Shown: positions 39,701-53,764, counted from the first letter of the stretch. The stretch is 64,000 bases of DNA from Burhinus oedicnemus (GCA_008921705.1 VFFE01009182.1:2291136-2355135), one strand, 5' to 3'. The notes: generated by a model not told the origin, from the sequence alone. A program made the numbers and translations.

Positions 39701-41815
39701 GGGGTGAGATACTGTTTTTCTCTATTATCTTACTACTACATATTTGGAGAATCTGGTATGAAACAGGTTTTTTTCCCTTTGAAATAATCATAATTGTGGG
39801 ACATAAGATAGGTCCTTGAGAGAACAGAATGGCTGTGTTGAAATGCCTGGATCTGAAGGGATCCTGGCTTTCCAGTTCTCCAAATTCAAAGAATCAGCAG
39901 AGTCATTAACATTGCTATCAGGCAGCAAGCAGATAACGTATTCTGTGAAAAGCTCATCTCTTGCAGAGTATAATGTATGTGTTCTGGACTGGAAGATAAA
40001 AAAAATATGTAGCAGACTGATGGAGTGAATGTCAGAATTCATTTGCTTTACCGTAGGCAGAACTGTTGAACTCTCAAAAGGAGTAATTCTGAAGTTGAAC
40101 CTCTAATGGACCCTTTAGTACAGGGGCAGCTGGACTAGTAACATCGTGCCAAAGAAATCTGGAAATCTATAAAACTGAGCTCCCAGCTCCTTCCTCTTCA
40201 GAGGGGAAAAGTAGATTGAAAGGAACTAAAACAAGAACAGGCAGATGTGGATGTCAATGGTGTTGAAGAAGGAAGCTGGAAGCTCTTCCTCCTACAGAAG
40301 AGGAGTCTCTGTGATTTCTTGAAATAGCAAAATATCTTGAATTCAACAAGTAACTAATAGCATGCAAAGAAACTATGAAGATTGATCCGATACGAGTGAC
40401 TGATGTTTGGATCTGCTGACTGAGATCAATGGTTGATTAAATATTCACAATGTTATTTGTAGGCAGCACTGAGCATCTTAACAGTAAGATCAATTCATTA
40501 ACTGTATTAATGAGGCTACACAATTGTTAACAGGATACACAGAGTTTATTTGAGAAGATATTAAAGCAGCAAAATATTTAAGTTAACCCTTTATGGCAGC
40601 AGTTAAATGACTGGAGATTTGGGGTTTTTTTAAGTATTCCATTTTATTACATCTTAGTTCCTGTGATTTAGTTTTACATATAAAAGTGTGTTATTTTGAA
40701 AGTAAATCATGACTAAATGTTTAAATTACAAAATAACATCCAATTGTCCATGTACAATATTTTCTAAATGTTTGGAAATCTTTTTTGCAATGCATCTCTT
40801 CCTACTGTATTTCATTAGGCTTCTTGACTACGCTTCCACTTACAAAATGTACTGATATATTTTTCATTTTTGAGAAGCTTAGCATGATTATTGCTATCCT
40901 ACTCTTTATGTAGCTTAAGAGGATGCATATGGGCATTAAAAACATTGTTTGAGTTCATTGTGCATCAAACAATATGGCCAATGGATATTGGAAACTTAGG
41001 TCACCTCACCGCCAACAGTCCCAAGGGGCCTTTGGGACAGCTGTAAAACACCATAAAACACTGTTTCTGGCAGAAAGAAAGAGTCTGGCACAAGGGCTGC
41101 AAGAAAGGCTGCAGGCTGCAAGGGATATTGCTGCACAAGGTTATCCTAGTAAGTGCCAATATTTTCCACTGTCTCTTACAGAAGTAGAAACACAAATGTG
41201 CCCACACATGAAAGGTAAAAACATTTCTCTCTCGGTGCATCCTCAGATATTTCTTCCCAGTCAAGCAATATTTTTAATAATTATTCCAGTCATCTTCAAA
41301 GTCAAACTCCCCAGCTTTCCTGGTTTTTGTATTATTGCTATACTAAAAAACACAGACACATACCATAAGAATTATTCTTAAGACTAAATTAAAGGACTGA
41401 GTATTCCAAATGTATGATTCAAAGAAAGACAGAGTTCGTTAGCTAATTCAGTGATGAGACCTCACATTCATCTGCAAGGACTAGTTTTCACTAGTTTCCA
41501 TTGTTATCAGTGGAACGGTTTCAAAACAAAATCCCACACAATTTTATCGTGTTTTTTAGAACTTGTCCCTAATAAATTTCCAGTGAACCCAGCACAAGTA
41601 ACAGTATTATATTTATAAAGTCAATCATTGACTGTATACATATTTATAAAACAATATACTTAAATAAGTTTCTGTTGTGTGAATTCATACATAAGGTAGA
41701 GGAACGAAATTAAATATTTGATCACTAGCATTTCTCATCTAAATGGTAAACTCTTCTAATGGTAAGTAATTCATTGCTATATACATACAATTTTTATTCT
41801 GATTCTCTGTCTTTC
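36701..41815. other. AT-rich noncoding stretch, no gene seen
   Basis: T-runs lie at 36987-37001 (T15) and 37992-38005 (T14). A 135-codon plus-strand frame starts at 40974. Its first 60 residues, rich in Gln, Ala, Arg and Leu, look somewhat protein-like, while the rest is low-information hydrophobic sequence. No splice sites or family support it. About 39790-40420 has a less AT-rich texture that could be a very old repeat, but I could not match it. Confidence 0.45.
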
Positions 41816-41818
41816 TCT

Positions 41819-41838
41819 GTGTGTGTGTGTGTGTGTGT
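41819..41838. repeat. (GT)10 microsatellite
   Basis: Ten uninterrupted GT units follow a CT-rich stretch. This is the longest dinucleotide repeat in the window. Confidence 0.92.
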
Positions 41839-41861
41839 ATTCAAAATATGGGCAAAACCTT

Positions 41862-41904
41862 TTTGTTTGGTTTTGGTTTTTGGGGGGTTTTGTGGTTTTT
41901 TTTA
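41862..41904. repeat. T/G-rich low-complexity tract
   Basis: T-runs alternate with G-runs, including G6, in the same style as the tract at 22936-23004. Confidence 0.85.
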
Positions 41905-44900
41905 ATTGTAAAAATTTATAATGTTCCTGACATTCATACTCTGGGCTAATTAAAGTGGAAATTTGAATGTAGATTGTTAAACTGTAGATTTAAGCATGAT
42001 ATAATAGAACAAACAGTTACTTCTTTCTGATCAGTGTAGTGTAAAAATTTCATGAAGCCAGGGCAATGAATCAGAGTTCCTTCCATATCAGCTCTTTGTT
42101 TTTAATTTACTTGCCATTTTTATGAGGAAAGAAAAAGGAGGAAGAAGATGGTCAGCAGTTCATTATTATATTAAATTACTAATGGATTTTATCTTTAATA
42201 GGTAACCATAATTCTAAACTTTAATATACTACAGGTAACTGTACTTTATTTTGAATAAAGACGAAGAAAAATGAAAACGATGAAGGATTTGCTTCTTTTA
42301 AGAGTACAGTCACTATTTTGGAAATACATATGCTTTAGATCATAACTCCTAGAAAAGCATAGATAATGCATAAAACCAAATAATTAAAAGAATTCTACTT
42401 CTTTTTTTTTTTTAATATGGAACTCCAATGAAAGTTCATCTGTAAGCATCATAATATGAAATTGCAGGCTTTTCCCCCCTGCTTTACAAAAAAGTTTCAG
42501 GGGATTTTTTTTTAAAAGACTTATAAATTGGTTGGGACTTTGATTACATATCCATTACTTGTTGTAGACTTCTTCTTTGTTCAGCACTGATCTTCAGCAA
42601 CTGTGTGTTACTTTTTTAATATACCCCCTTAGGGAGCGATTTCTAAGAGTAAAAGTCTATCTCACCGGAAAGGGCACCCACATTATCCAGTGATTAAAGT
42701 TACATGACGCTCTAGTGTTACACAGCTGGTTGAAATAGACATTCATAAAAGCGCTCTCACAGGTATATTAACTATCTTAACATGAAAGATTTCAATGCAA
42801 GTTTGTCTTATACACACTATCATGTCTAAAGAATGAAAAACATACATACATCATCATAATTTCTTGCATTTGTAGCCAGTTTGCTAAAGAGGAAATATGA
42901 TGGATAGGTACCAGTTATTGTATTGCAGTGTTTTTGTCACTTATTTTGTTAAGTATTATAGTTTAGATAGGCAATATCCTTGTTTTGCTTTGTTTTATCT
43001 TCAGAAAATATGCATTCACTAACACAGAGGACTAAGCCAGTCATTTTATTCTCTCAGGAAATTAGTTTGACTTTTTCTTTTGTTTAGTCAAATGTCTATT
43101 TTATTTGGGTTTTGTTGTTTTATTAATTCATTACGACTAAATCAAGGGACGATTTGTGCAAATAACACAAAGAGTTGGGGGGTGCTTTTTAAACACATCA
43201 TAACTTAAATTTCTTCAAATATTTACTACTTATACTACCACCTCCCAGTTATTTATTAGTGGCATAGTTTTACTATTTTTCTTGCTTTGCAGCTAGTTCT
43301 TTTCCTTCTCTCTTCCCTCAAACAAAACGTCATGATTTCAAATCAATATCTTTTGGAGTCAATCTGCCATGGCATCTCAGCAAACAAAAGTTTAGCATGT
43401 CACGTAAGCTTTAGTGACAGGTTTCTTGGGCTACAACATCAATTTAATATGAGACAATGCTAATTCAGCTCTGTAGTGTCACTAACAAAAGACTTGGGAC
43501 CCAGGCAAAAACTGGGGTCTACAACTCGTGAAGTTTTTTTCAAAAAGCAGTTTTGCTGTCAAAGAGACTGATTTTTTTAATACGTAAACTTGATATGGAG
43601 AAAAATTTAATTATTCAATTAACTTGTATATCTAACAGAGTGAATGTCTTTTTTGATCTAACATAGTGGTCAGTGCTTTTTAACAGATCATGGAATTTGA
43701 GATAACTCACCTTTTCCAACTTCACTGCAGGTATTACCAAGACCTGTACTTTCAGAAAAAGTGTCAGATTTTGCTTTAGCAGTTATGTCATCATAACACT
43801 TGTCTTTCTTCCATGTCATGAGTTAGCAAACACAATTTTATTTTTATTGATAGATCTATAAACATACAGTGCTTACAAAATAAGAATATCTGTCAGCTGC
43901 CTGATTTGATGTATCACACTTTCATTTTGCATTATTTTCCACTAAAGAATAAATTAAGAAATGATCGGGCATCCTGCATCACATCTTGATAGACTTTTAG
44001 ACAAAATTTGACACCTACAGTTTTATGTTTAAAAAAGTATAATGAATGTATTCATTTCACCCAGAACTCACGCAATTATTTAAAGAGAACACAAGCGTAA
44101 AAAACTCATGAATCTTATACTTACATTTGGAGATTATTTATGGTATTATTTACCTTGCAATCATAAGTCTCTTAATATCTGTATACTTACATCATCGCTT
44201 ACATTTAAGCATAAAATAGTCTCAGTAGTTTCCAGGAGACTAGTCACAATGTCTGAGACTAAATACCTGTCCATGTCTTTGCAAAAGCTTATATTACCCC
44301 ATCCTAGCTTCTCCTAGCTTCTGAGATAAATCAGAGTGGCTAACAAGCAACTTGGGACTTCCTATATGTGTATGATGATATAGACCTTCCTGGAGGATCC
44401 AAGATTTGCTAATCTGTTACTTGTAAAAATTGGAGGATACCTCTTCCTTTAACCTTTTAAGACTGGTCATCTTTAGTATTTATAAAAGTTATCTTCAAAC
44501 TGCTTTTCTAAAAATGTGATTCTCTTGTCAAGCACTGCATTTCAGAATCAATTCCAGATTCAAATACCAAGCTGGTAAAATTTACCTACATGTTTAGATT
44601 TGGATCATGTTTGAATTTGTCTAGCTTTCTAAAGTGTACTGTGAAAGCTTAGAAATATACACGCATTTTAAACCACCAATCTTTATATGTTATATAATAA
44701 GATATAGATAAAAAATTACTGTTTAGAATTCAAAATTATATGTATTTCTTAAAATTGACAACTCATATCCTCACAAATCTTCCAATATACACTGAAGATG
44801 CTACATCTGCAAGAGCAAGACTTCTATAATTTTCCTGTTATCCTTAGTCTTTGATTCATTATATGAACCTTGGGTATCATTTCTATTTCCTTCTCTTTAC

Positions 44901-47900
44901 CATATTCTAGAGAGGTACTAAAACTTGAAATGACACAAAATAAATCAATACATATTTCTGTTATCACAGAATTTGTATCAAGTTAATTAAATATAAGGAA
45001 GTGGGAATGCAAATCATTATTTAGTTTCCTAAAGAGAGAAAAAAGCCTGAACTGGCTTGTTACACTAATTGGAAGCAGAACATATGAAATAAAAATTACA
45101 CTCTTTTTTTCCTAAACTCTAAGAATGAATCACAAGTCCAGTAGGGGAAAAAATCTCATATTAATTGACCTATATTACATTTTTATAGTTGGAGCCCCAA
45201 CCCACTACTTCCCCTAGCATGAAGGCAATTTATTTAAGGCAATTCATTATCTTTACCATCTAAACTAAATCCCTATTTTATTTTATTAAAAAAAAAAAAG
45301 ACAAAACATTAGTCAAAGACTCGTAACACCACTTCACAGTAGAAACAATACAATATATATGGCATTATTCCAACAAAGTTTAGTCTTGATCCTAAAAATG
45401 GTAAAAAGCCTGTGAATTTCATTTATTTCAGTGAAAACACTCACATAAGTTAACAGGAACATTTTTGTGTTTACACTGTTTTGATTCCACGTTCCTATAC
45501 CCAATTTTCTCTGTTTTAGCCACCTAATTTTAATCTTTGCTTCTGAGGAAAAGGGCAAAGATAAATGGCCCCCTCCCTCCACAATGCCTGAACCAATTTT
45601 GGATTGATGGTGTGAGGGATTTACACCAATACATGACAAATATGAAAATGTCTAATGTAAAGGCATCTTCATTTCTGTCAATTTAGCATGTATCCTAAGT
45701 GGAACAAAATGAAAATTAAACATCAAAAAATAAAAATCATCAATGCATTTTAAGACAGGCATACTGTGAAGCTGTCAAACAAATTATGTTAATTACAGAC
45801 CATCTCTAATTTTTAGAGCAGAGATTTCTCATACATACTTCTTATATATACACTTTGCTCAGTAACATCAAAGGGTAATCACAGAGCTAAACTGTAAAAA
45901 ATATTTCACATGAGAGTAAAATTGGGATATGGTGTGAAATTTAACTATATTTCTATTAGCGTGACTGAAGCACAGTGGTTGGTTGTTCAGGGTACTGAAC
46001 TGGCTCTAAGGTTGCTCTCTATTTCTTTTCTTCTCTAACTTCCTCTCTCCTCCTCACTTTCCTGTCACTGTACGGCATAACTAGGGCCTTGAGTCATCCA
46101 AAAGGCACTTTAGTTTGCATGCAGAGTGACAATACTATGCTAAAGACTGGATCAAGCCGCATTCCTTCAAATTTTTAGCTAGGGTTAGCTTCAGGACTAT
46201 GCCTAATAAATCCCCCAAATACCTAAAAAGCAAATCAATACTTATTTCTGGCTCATTTGTTATGCAATTACCAGTAAATGCCAAAGCAACACACAGAAGA
46301 TGTTTAAAAAAATAATAAACATAAAATAAAAAAAAAGGAATGCAAAAATGCAAATAAATACTTAAATTCCTGAAAAGAGATAAAACAAGCACAGAGCGGC
46401 AAGGCCAGCAGCCACAGAGGTCATGCTGCACATGCTGCTGTGCCAAAGGAGACTGGGATCTGGCTGCCTGCCAGAGCAGCCTGCTCAGCCAGCCCTGTGT
46501 CCCACTTGGCCCGTTCCTCCTCACCTCAGATCCACCAAGGGCAGGCAGAGAGCGTGGCAGGTGGCAAACATCACAAATACTCATCTGTTTTAGGTAGTTC
46601 TGTGCCCAGCATTACGTGTAATGGCAGCTGTTGTAAGCATGATGATTGTGGGACTGCATAGGAGTTAAATAAAATCTTATATATTGTATATGACAATGTT
46701 ATATTCAAGAAACAATCAACCCTGAAGCATCTGTTAGTAGCTTACTAACACCCACCCTACTGTGCTTATTAGTACAACAATAAAAAATACTGTATAATAA
46801 AGTAAGCGATCTGCATAAATACGTGTTTGGCTCTATCACTAAAAATTACAGAGTAAAAAAACCACATCTTCTTTTGAATCCTTCAGCACCCTGACAGATT
46901 AAAAGCATGTCTGAAATTCATTTGAAGTTACATTAACACAGCAGATGCTCAACAGCAGAAGAGAGGAGGGCCTTTCCAGCACGGTAGGCCACATCCTCAA
47001 GTCCTGAAGGTCAGTAGGGAAGCACTATGTCAGTAGAGCTGCCCTGATTTATACCAACTGGAGATTTGACTCAGCATGCACAGAATTAGCCATCCCGCCC
47101 CCTGTCACTGGTCGACTAAGACAATAATTCTTGGTTCATATCAACAAATGCTTTTCTTAGAATGACTCCGTAAGTCCTTTCAAAATAGACTTTGCTTTGC
47201 TTCTGCTATGGGAAATTTCCTTTGACCTATAAAAAAGTGCATTGGCCTCTTAGGCTTAGTCTTCTTGTTCTTAATAGGAAACATCAACCGCATCACTCAA
47301 CAATTGAAAGGCATTTGCTCCTGTGTACATAATCCTATTGTTCAGTTGACTAGAGGGGTAATAGAGTTTTTATGTTTCCTTCGCTTAGTATCTAACTATT
47401 ATGGTAGCTCACATGAAAACAACTCATTTGGAAAATAAGTAGAGCATAATAATTCCAGAAACCTCTTCCTTTAGCTCTATCTTTTCACTACATAGCAATA
47501 TCTACAATATTAAATTCATTTTTACCCTGCTTTTTAAAGCAAAAGAAACAAGCAAGCAAATCCCCAGAAACTATATCTACTGTGATGAAATCCATATGCA
47601 AACTGTGGAATCCATACAATTACATACAGAATTTTCTAAGGACCTCCTTGGCAGTAGTTTCCAGTTCCTAGGCTCTAATACATTTCTCTACAGCCTCATC
47701 AACAGATTAAAGGAGCTTTTTGAATAGGAAGGAGCTTTTTGTCTTTAACGTAACATAAACATGTCATATAATATTTCTTTCCTACACACAATTTTGGAAC
47801 CCTCCCCTCAGCACTGAGCTAAGTCCACAGAGTGAGTATGTCAGCATGTCTACAGGACACCTATGTTTTGGAATAAAGGGGGAAGGAGAGAGCTTCAGTT

Positions 47901-50660
47901 TCCTCCAGTGTGCCCCCGTTCCAAGACCACAGGCCCACTTTTTGTCTTTACTGGAAATTACCCTGCGCCGGCTGCAAACCGCCCTTGGTATCCATCAGCA
48001 TGCACAGAGCGCTAGCTGCTGGAGGGCCCTGCATCCATGTAGTTTCACCTTTTTTCCACCTGAAGGAAATACACCTCAAGTGCACTCAAAGTGTGCTCAG
48101 CTGAGGGCTGCAAGGCTCTGAGGTCAGATACAAAGCAAATCTGTACCCTTCAGCAAACCAAATTGCTCATGTAGACACACTCTTCATGCACCAGTGAATA
48201 ACTTAAATTCTAATATTTTATGATGCTAAAAAGCCTAGAAGAGAAGTGTTAATAGTAGGTCAATACTACAAATGTTCAACAAATGTTCTATAGCTTATTG
48301 TGTAATAATAACACAAGACTTAATGTTTCCTTGCTCTTATCTATGCACATTCAAACATATGGTACAAAAGATTTTGTATGTGAAGAAGTATATTGTAAAT
48401 AACTTTTCACTCTTCTGTGTTTACTAGTACCTTAGTTAACCAGCTGTTATTCTTCACACAATAGGTTGATAAATTGTGAGCACATTCAGGCTTCCATCAG
48501 CTAGCGTTGCAACTCCGATCACAGTTGAGACACATCTCAAAAAACTCAATAGCATCCCATCCTTACAGACTGGAAACTTAGATCAGAAAGAAGCAATCCT
48601 TAGTACCTCACTGTATGGCTCTGCCTCATGTATTTATGGATAAATAACGGCCTTGTCAGTAATTCTGCTACACTTTCTGCTGTTGAGGTAAAATACTCTA
48701 CAGATGGTCATGAAAGGTAGACAGCAATGTCACCCTGTACTCTGGAAGTGTTTCCAAAAGGAAAGTCAAGGTTTTGTCCAATTAATCCCTCCTGTCAACC
48801 ATTCAGAGCACATCAACATGAAAAGAAAGGGAGGCTGAGATTTTGTAACCTACTGATCCTTTTGCCTTGCTGATTGCCACAAGGTCAAAGAGCCCATAAA
48901 GGAGGGTAAATCAGGGTGCTATTACATCTTATATTTTGGAATTTGTGTATAGATGCAGCTATCTGCTAATTAGTAAATGAACAAACAAGTAAAAATTTTG
49001 CCTATAGGAATCCGTGTTGTTCATTTGATCGGTGTATGTTAATTTGAATTATTTACCTGTTCACTGAATACTAGCATATATGCTGAAATATATATAATAA
49101 AAAATAATAGGATCTTCACAATAAGATCTCAATACAGTAGGGGCTTCTCGAATTTTTGATGAGAAGTTTAGAGAGAAAACTCTTAAGTCTCACATGTAAG
49201 AACAGCCCAATCCTGCTGCATTATTTACTGACACTTTTATGTTACTGTCAATACAAAACTGGCTGAACAATGAAGTTATACAGAAGCTATACTGCAAAAC
49301 AGTGCAGGCTTTCAGTGTCAAAGGTAACACTATGCCATTTTATAATCATATTAGACATCATCCACTTTATTTTAGCAAACTTTTTTTTTTTTCAGAATTA
49401 GGGAATTTTTACAATTGCTTACTGGAGCAACAAACTACAAAATCTAAACGAGATTTCCTTTCATCCAGAGGAAGTCTAGTCCTGCATGTTTGCATTCTAA
49501 CGAGGTGGCAACACGCTGAGCCACCCAAAAAATGAAGAAGAATCACCGAATAGTAAATGCTTCCCTACATCACCCTCTTTCACTTACTGCAATGCATTTA
49601 GGTCATGTGGTGTATATTCTCGACAAGAGATACAGGACAGGGGTTCAAAAGAAACTGTGGTCCTTTAAATCTTTCTGCTGTCATCTCTCCTTGCATTCTA
49701 CAATGGCAAAGGTCCATAGGTAAGTGTGTGTAGGTGTATTTTCAGTGAATTACTTGACTCTCCTCCCCCTAAATTATTCTCTACTCTCACATCTTTCAAA
49801 GCACTAATTCCCTTTGTACCAAAGCAAACTTCAAGTTGTACCTGTTCAGCATTTAAATTTTAAAAAGTGCAATGCGAACACCTGTTTAAGTTGATAGCCA
49901 TCTGTTTTCTCAAGAAATCAAAACCTTAATAACACGGAATTAACAGATGGAAGGCATGGCCTAGACTCTGAGTGGGTTACTGCATGTTTCAACTTAACAT
50001 AAAAAGTGGTATTTTTAATGAATCATTCACATTCTCCATTATTCTGTTCCCATCAACATTCATTTGCTCCTTATGGGACTTGTCATTCAAAAGCAATCGA
50101 AGATCTTTTAGGATTTGGCCCATACAAAATGGATACTTAACTATCGAGAATGCTGCCTGAAGGAGGCAATTCCAGATAATTCCCTGCGGCCAAATTTTAA
50201 AACTGATTACATAAAGATTTTAGCAGGAGCTCAAAATTAGGGGGTGAGGAGGTCAAAGAAAAAATTGTTAAATAATCTAATACATCTGTGTGTTGCAACC
50301 GTATTTCTGAAAGAAATCTTCAAATCCGTCAGCATCATAAGAAAAAATCGTAAGATATCTTTATTGTAATAAAAACTGAGATCTTACAAAAGCCTTCAGT
50401 GTTTCCTTCTATATTTATCACTGTTTCCATGGCACAAAATTCTCAACATTAGATGAAGAGTTTTAATTCCTAATTAAGTACTGGAGCTACATGTGCTGGG
50501 CACATGAGAAGCCCAAGACTGACATGACAGGAGTAGCCTATACACAATATAGGTCAGTGGCAAGAGGCACACCACCAGTCCCACCAGACCCACATGGGAT
50601 CTCTTCCTCAGTGTGACAGCTGAGAAACTGGGACTGTGTCCTCACATACATACAGCTGGA
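41905..50660. other. AT-rich noncoding stretch, no gene seen
   Basis: A12 lies at 45288-45299 and T12 at 49381-49392. A GC-richer patch at 46390-46580 carries frames on both strands (149 codons minus, 73 plus) without recognisable domains, and another patch lies at about 47900-48120. No transposon was recognised before the CR1 at 50661. Confidence 0.5.
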
Positions 50661-51120
50661 GTCACAGATTGGTTTAGGTTGGAAGGCAGCGTAAAGATCA
50701 TCTAGTTCCAACCCCCTCGCCATGGGCAGGGACACCTCTCACTAAACCAGACTGCTCAAAGCCTCATCCAGCCTGGCCTTGAACACTTCCAGGGATGGGG
50801 CATCCACAGCTTCTCTGGGCAACCTGTTTCAGTGCCTCACCAGGTCAGAGTGAAAAATTTCTTCCTGAGATGTAATTTAAATCTACCCTCTTCCAGTTTG
50901 AAGCCATTACCCCTTGTACTATCACTACATGCCTGTGTAAAAAGTCCCTCTCCAGCTTTCTTGTAGGCCCCTTCAGATACTGGAAGGCTGCTATAAGGTC
51001 TCCCCGGAGCCTTCTCTTCTCCAGGCTGAACAACCCCAAGTCTCTCAGCCTGTCCTTATAGCAGAGGTGCTCTAACCCACTGATCATCTTCGTGGCCCTC
51101 CAAACAAGTCCAAACAACTG
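50661..51120 (-). mobile_element. Avian CR1 LINE, RT C-terminus and 3' UTR
   Basis: The plus strand carries the reverse complement of the avian CR1 3' part: 'ggtttaggttggaagg', 'catctagttccaacccc', 'ccatccagcctggccttgaac', 'ggatggggcatccacagcttctctgggc' and 'ccggagccttctcttctccaggctgaac', in order. On the minus strand the frame covering 50845-51126 keeps recognisable RT C-terminal sequence ([32 protein letters not shown]). The match stops near 51101-51120, within the RT tail, so the copy is 5' truncated. It is more diverged than the 26.3-kb copy. It cannot encode an active enzyme. Confidence 0.95.
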
Positions 51121-53195
51121 GTTCAATTTTTCCTGTTTCCACAGAGTGAATTATAGTGCCTTCAGAAAAGTTGCTTTTAGAAAGGAATTTGAGAAAAGTA
51201 TTAATTTGCCTTTTCTTGATGTCCACACAAATGCTAAATAAATTGGAGCAGCTGACAGAATAGGTAGAAAACATGGCAAACTTGAATACGATCCTAAAAT
51301 TGTGCTCACAGTGCTCATTAGAGCAGTGAAACAGATTCTATAGAGAAAATTTCAAATCTTTAGATATATATTTAAATTCTTTTCTATCAGGAGAATGGAA
51401 ATACACATTCCTCTATTAAGCTATGCCAACTTAAATAAACACATTTCTAGTTTGTTGAACTGAACCAAAGTATATTCCTTCCAAAATACTGTGAATGTCA
51501 AATTGCTTCTACTCCAGGACTAAATTGTCATTTGGGTACTTGAATGCCTACTGTTGTCATCTAGGTTCCTTGGTCCAGCTAAGCCACTAAATTCTTTGTA
51601 AACACATCAAAATAGCAGTTATCAACCCAGAAAACTGGGACATAAAAAAGAATAGGAACGTGATGCATCTAAAGACCACTCTCAAATACACTTTAATCAA
51701 ACTGATTTTTTTCAGTTTAAAAACCTCCAGCAAAATGACCATCCTTACACTAACAGTGTTTTCACTTACAAAAAATTTAGGTAATTAGTGCATTCTTTAA
51801 TAATTTACAGCTTTTCAATGGCAAATATTTCTAAATTGTCCATTTAATTTTTGTTAATTTACATGCTTGCTGAATTTCACTGCGTCCTAATCTGTTGGGC
51901 TTCTGGTCTACACTTAGCCATTAACACCATTTAACAGTTGTTAAATAGTATAATCGCCTGTTGTTATCTTGATGTAGATTCAATTCCAGTGTTAATTGCT
52001 CTCAATGTGCTGCTAATAAAACCAACCTATGTTATATTCTGTATGTTCTACTTGGAAGAAAGCTAAAGTGAAATGGACTGTATTGTACCTCAGTAGAAAA
52101 ATTCAATTTAATGAAAAAAGCTATATACTTAGGAGAGTTATGAAATGAATATTGATATGGTCCCATTTTAAAACTTCAGAATAATTACAAGGCAGATTTG
52201 GGGTGACTGTTCAGAGCAGGAGACAGCAATAAAATTGTCCATCCGCTTTTCAATGATCTGTTAAGAGGTGAGCACACCCTCGTTCCTACTTTTCAGGAAG
52301 TGAACAGTGTGAACTAGAAATATGCCTAATCTTGCATATTTTTTTTTTTATTTTTCATTATTTGAAAGTCTGTAAACATCAGCAAGTTGTTACTTTTATT
52401 GTTGGGTAGAATGGTGGTGGGGTCTCCAGGTGGATCAGTGCCTGCTGCTGGAGTACAACACCAACCCTTTACCACAACAAGGAACAGCTGCACTAGTGTT
52501 TCAACAGCAAAACTACTGAATGGAAGAGCAGAGCTACCATGTGAACAGAAAAAAAATTCTTTTTTTCACACTGGACATTTCATAGCTGGACATTTACTCC
52601 TGTTCTCCAAGTTTTGACTAACGTGTGGGAATTAAGATTAAAGCTCTGTTTCTGTTGCCCCCCCGTGGTTTTTTAGGAAACAAAATTTCTCCTCATCCTC
52701 CACAGTCTTTAGGGGAAATTGCTGCTGCCACCGCACTTCCCACTTCTGCCATCAAGCAGTTTTGATGCAGTAAGCTAGAAAAGACACAGTATATGTCTAT
52801 AAGATTGAAAGAAGTGCTGATAGTCTCTTGAGACACGGATCTTTCAACCCAGTTACCCTCGACCCCAGCCTTCTCCTCTGCACATTGTGTCATTCCCTCT
52901 AGAAGCCAATACTGGCTCCTAAAGTTAATGTGCTTCTGTAGAATCGCACTCTTAAATGACCAGACTACAAGTGGGGATTTAAAATGAATGGTGACAACAC
53001 CAATTTTTAAGGCGAATGCCCTCTTAAAATTTCAGAGAGGATTAATAAGTTTAGATATGTGTATGCAGCTACGATTACACCTACAGTAATGCAATATTTA
53101 GAAGTTTAGGCATGCAGTGCTCATGTTTGTGCAATTCCTGTCAATTTTCTGGTCTTTATGATGTGGTCTATCTTGATTTAAGAAGTTAGCCTTCA
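51121..53195. other. AT-rich noncoding stretch, no gene seen
   Basis: No recognisable gene or element lies between the CR1 and the LTR. A small T-run sits near 52340. A 76-codon plus frame at 52387-52617 lacks recognisable features. Confidence 0.5.
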
Positions 53196-53326
53196 TGTTA
53201 GCATTTATTAACCAATGAGGCATGGGACGCTGTGTTGCTTGAAGTCCCTATTCTCCGGACCATGTTAGCCTTAATCAACTAATAATGAACAGGACCCTGT
53301 ATTTGAAGTCCTTACTCTCTAGACCA
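53196..53326 (+). repeat. Tandem duplication of the LTR 5' end (2 x about 65 bp)
   Basis: Unit 1 (53196-53262) and unit 2 (53263-53326) both begin TGTTAGC and end GACCA. By hand alignment they agree at about 48 of 64 aligned positions, with one 3-base gap, and share blocks such as TTGAAGTCC. Duplication at the start of U3 resembles the enhancer duplications seen in retroviral LTRs. The level of divergence says it is old. Confidence 0.8.
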
Positions 53327-53610
53327 TAACCAGAGAGAATACCTGGGGTTTATTGTATATAGGATGAGTTATTTGACAACCTGGCAAAATAGATATCCAG
53401 CTGGCCCACTTAGCAACAAAACTTACTTTTAGGGTGTCCTGGAGTGAACTGCCTTCATTATAATACTAAAAAACACACACACAGGTCAAGAAGACCCTTC
53501 CCCCGCCCAGGCATAGTGACTGAAGAAAATGACACAGCAGATAGTATAACTATTTGCAAATTACTAACCAATCATTGTAACTGGGAGTGGAATACCTTGT
53601 AACTTTTGTG

Positions 53611-53619
53611 TATAAATAC
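53611..53619 (+). promoter_or_regulatory. TATA box of the LTR
   Basis: TATAAATAC lies 71 bp before the AATAAA signal, the spacing expected for U3 promoter and R-region polyadenylation signal. Transcription would start near 53640. Confidence 0.6.
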
Positions 53620-53681
53620 GACAAGGAAACCGGCATAAGGTGTGCTTGATTTGTGGAAAATCCACCTAGCACCCAGGCCTG

Positions 53682-53687
53682 AATAAA
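53682..53687 (+). terminator. Polyadenylation signal of the LTR
   Basis: AATAAA lies within the presumed R region, followed by a short U5-like segment to 53758. Confidence 0.6.
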
Positions 53688-53764
53688 CACAGTATCTCTC
53701 CTGAGCATGTGAGATTGGTTAATTGCACACCAGGCACAAATCCACTTTTCGGACAACAGGTTTC

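Larger units (their letters stand above)
53196..53758 (+). mobile_element. Endogenous retrovirus LTR
   Basis: About 563 bp start with TGTT and end with AACA, as retroviral LTRs do. Ordered inside are a duplicated 5' segment, a TATA box (53611-53619), a polyadenylation signal AATAAA (53682-53687) and a U5-like end. PBS-like sequence follows, TGGCGACGC at 53765 onward. That order (TATA, poly(A) signal about 70 bp later, then the PBS just outside) fits an LTR in plus orientation. No gag or pol coding sequence follows, so the provirus is truncated or degraded. I cannot see matching target-site duplications, and the left boundary is uncertain because the first about 65 bp are repeated. The class is not assigned. 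Confidence 0.72.

Noticed and set aside
46135..46584. 149-codon minus-strand frame as a gene
   Set aside because: Half lies in a GC-rich patch and half in AT-rich DNA that gives Phe/Leu/Tyr-rich sequence. There are no splice sites or homology that I recognise.
53550..53756. 68-codon minus-strand frame
   Set aside because: It is antisense to the LTR U3-R-U5 region and has no retroviral or host protein character.
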